Shown here in pieces: positions 63,613 to 64,000 of a DNA stretch of 64,000 nt (the stretch's first letter is position 1; the number at the start of each line of letters is the position of its first letter). The stretch comes from Chitinophaga sp. Ak27 (GTDB taxonomy: Bacteria; Bacteroidota; Bacteroidia; Chitinophagales; Chitinophagaceae): positions 620,001-684,000 of the forward strand of contig NZ_JABAOB010000002.1 of assembly GCF_012726295.1 (NCBI RefSeq). Direction: 5' to 3'. The position numbers and the translations under genes were made by a program. The notes under the pieces were generated by a model. The model ran no database searches and had not been told where the DNA came from. It saw only the letters and a list, made by a program, of their open reading frames with translations.

Positions 63613-64000
63613 TTATTTGAAAAAAAAATTGAGGCCGGGTAAAATGAGTAGCATATAGGCATTATAATGCAAGGCTTCCCTCAACGCATTAAGAGCAGCC
63701 ACCATATGAAATTTAACCGTAGCAGGGGAAATCTGCAGCTGTACAGCAATCTGCTGGTAGGTGAAATTTTCGAACCTGCTCAAAGTAAATACGGCTTTTT
63801 GTTGAGGGGAGAGCCGGTCGATGGCTTGCTGTATTTTCTGGTAGGTTTCTTTCCATTCCAGTTGCCGGTCGGGAAGCCATCCTTCGTTCAGATCATCGCT
63901 CCCGGCAGTCGCAACGGATTTTAGCCGTTTCCTTACGGCGGAAACAAGCTGGTTGCGGGATAATATAAAGAGATAATTCTTAAAGTTCTCTATTTCAGGC
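63613..64000 (-). CDS. ECF sigma factor of the FecI type, 5' end beyond window
   Basis: The last 128 codons of a sigma gene are visible, ending in a TAA at 63613-63615. Region 4 is clear: IQQAIDRLSPQQKAVFTLSR, then FTYQQIAVQLQISPATVKFH. The tail MLLILPGLNFFFK is hydrophobic, as in many Bacteroidota sigma factors. It precedes fecR on the same strand, 65 bases apart, and should direct transcription of the SusC/SusD genes. Confidence 0.9.
   Translation of the reverse strand, partial: PEIENFKNYLFILSRNQLVSAVRKRLKSVATAGSDDLNEGWLPDRQLEWKETYQKIQQAIDRLSPQQKAVFTLSRFENFTYQQIAVQLQISPATVKFHMVAALNALREALHYNAYMLLILPGLNFFFK

Overview
The window looks like a chromosomal segment of a Bacteroidota bacterium, most likely a Chitinophaga-like member of the Chitinophagaceae. 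The reasons are a SusC/SusD pair with a FecR anti-sigma and ECF sigma factor, STN-type TonB-linked receptors, grasp-with-spasm RiPP genes, DUF4369-type thioredoxins, weak Shine-Dalgarno sequences and moderate GC content. Genus placement is inferred from gene families only. I found no tRNA, rRNA, CRISPR array or intact insertion sequence.

Layout. 1-7.1 kb: the start of a GH29 alpha-L-fucosidase that runs off the left edge, an AraC regulator, an apolipoprotein N-acyltransferase-like protein, and an ECF42-type sigma factor followed by its expected partners (a RibD-like reductase and a DGPF/YCII protein). A promoter-like element and a strong terminator frame the two partner genes. 7.1-14.9 kb: gene debris, then a complete grasp-with-spasm RiPP cluster with five leader-GG precursor genes, a hairpin, an ATP-grasp ligase, a small overlapping ORF, a SPASM protein, a C39 peptidase-ABC exporter and an HlyD adaptor. 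14.7-23.3 kb: an arsenite-permease fragment, a tyrosinase with a small membrane protein, a CxxCH protein, a GH35 beta-galactosidase and a half-length RluA-type gene.

23.4-29.8 kb: a second RiPP cluster on the minus strand, with a Cys-rich precursor, a radical SAM/SPASM enzyme, a C39 exporter and a dedicated outer-membrane receptor, but no HlyD. 29.8-34.3 kb: sparse accessory DNA with a decayed NTF2-like gene and its intact paralogue, a PixA/AidA protein, a MerR/isochorismatase divergon with two palindromic operators, and a CrtO-like membrane protein. 34.6-39.4 kb: a tight two-gene unit of a CHAT (caspase-like) protease with its predicted His/Cys dyad and a three-TM protein. This is the best candidate here for an undescribed system.

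39.4-48.4 kb: a long minus-strand unit of porin, urtABCDE (urea ABC importer) and a NarX/NarL-like two-component pair, preceded by an AT-rich region with repeated TACTTAAGTA palindromes. 48.8-51.2 kb: a cupin and two alpha/beta hydrolases. 51.4-56.1 kb: a TPR histidine kinase, a sigma-54-type response regulator and an exported chorismate mutase. 56.2-64 kb: a TlpA-like thioredoxin, SusD, SusC, FecR and the 3' part of an ECF sigma gene, forming a TonB uptake locus with its own sigma/anti-sigma pair.

Overall the left and middle parts are accessory, with several broken genes beside peptide-natural-product clusters. The right part is more orderly transport and signalling machinery.
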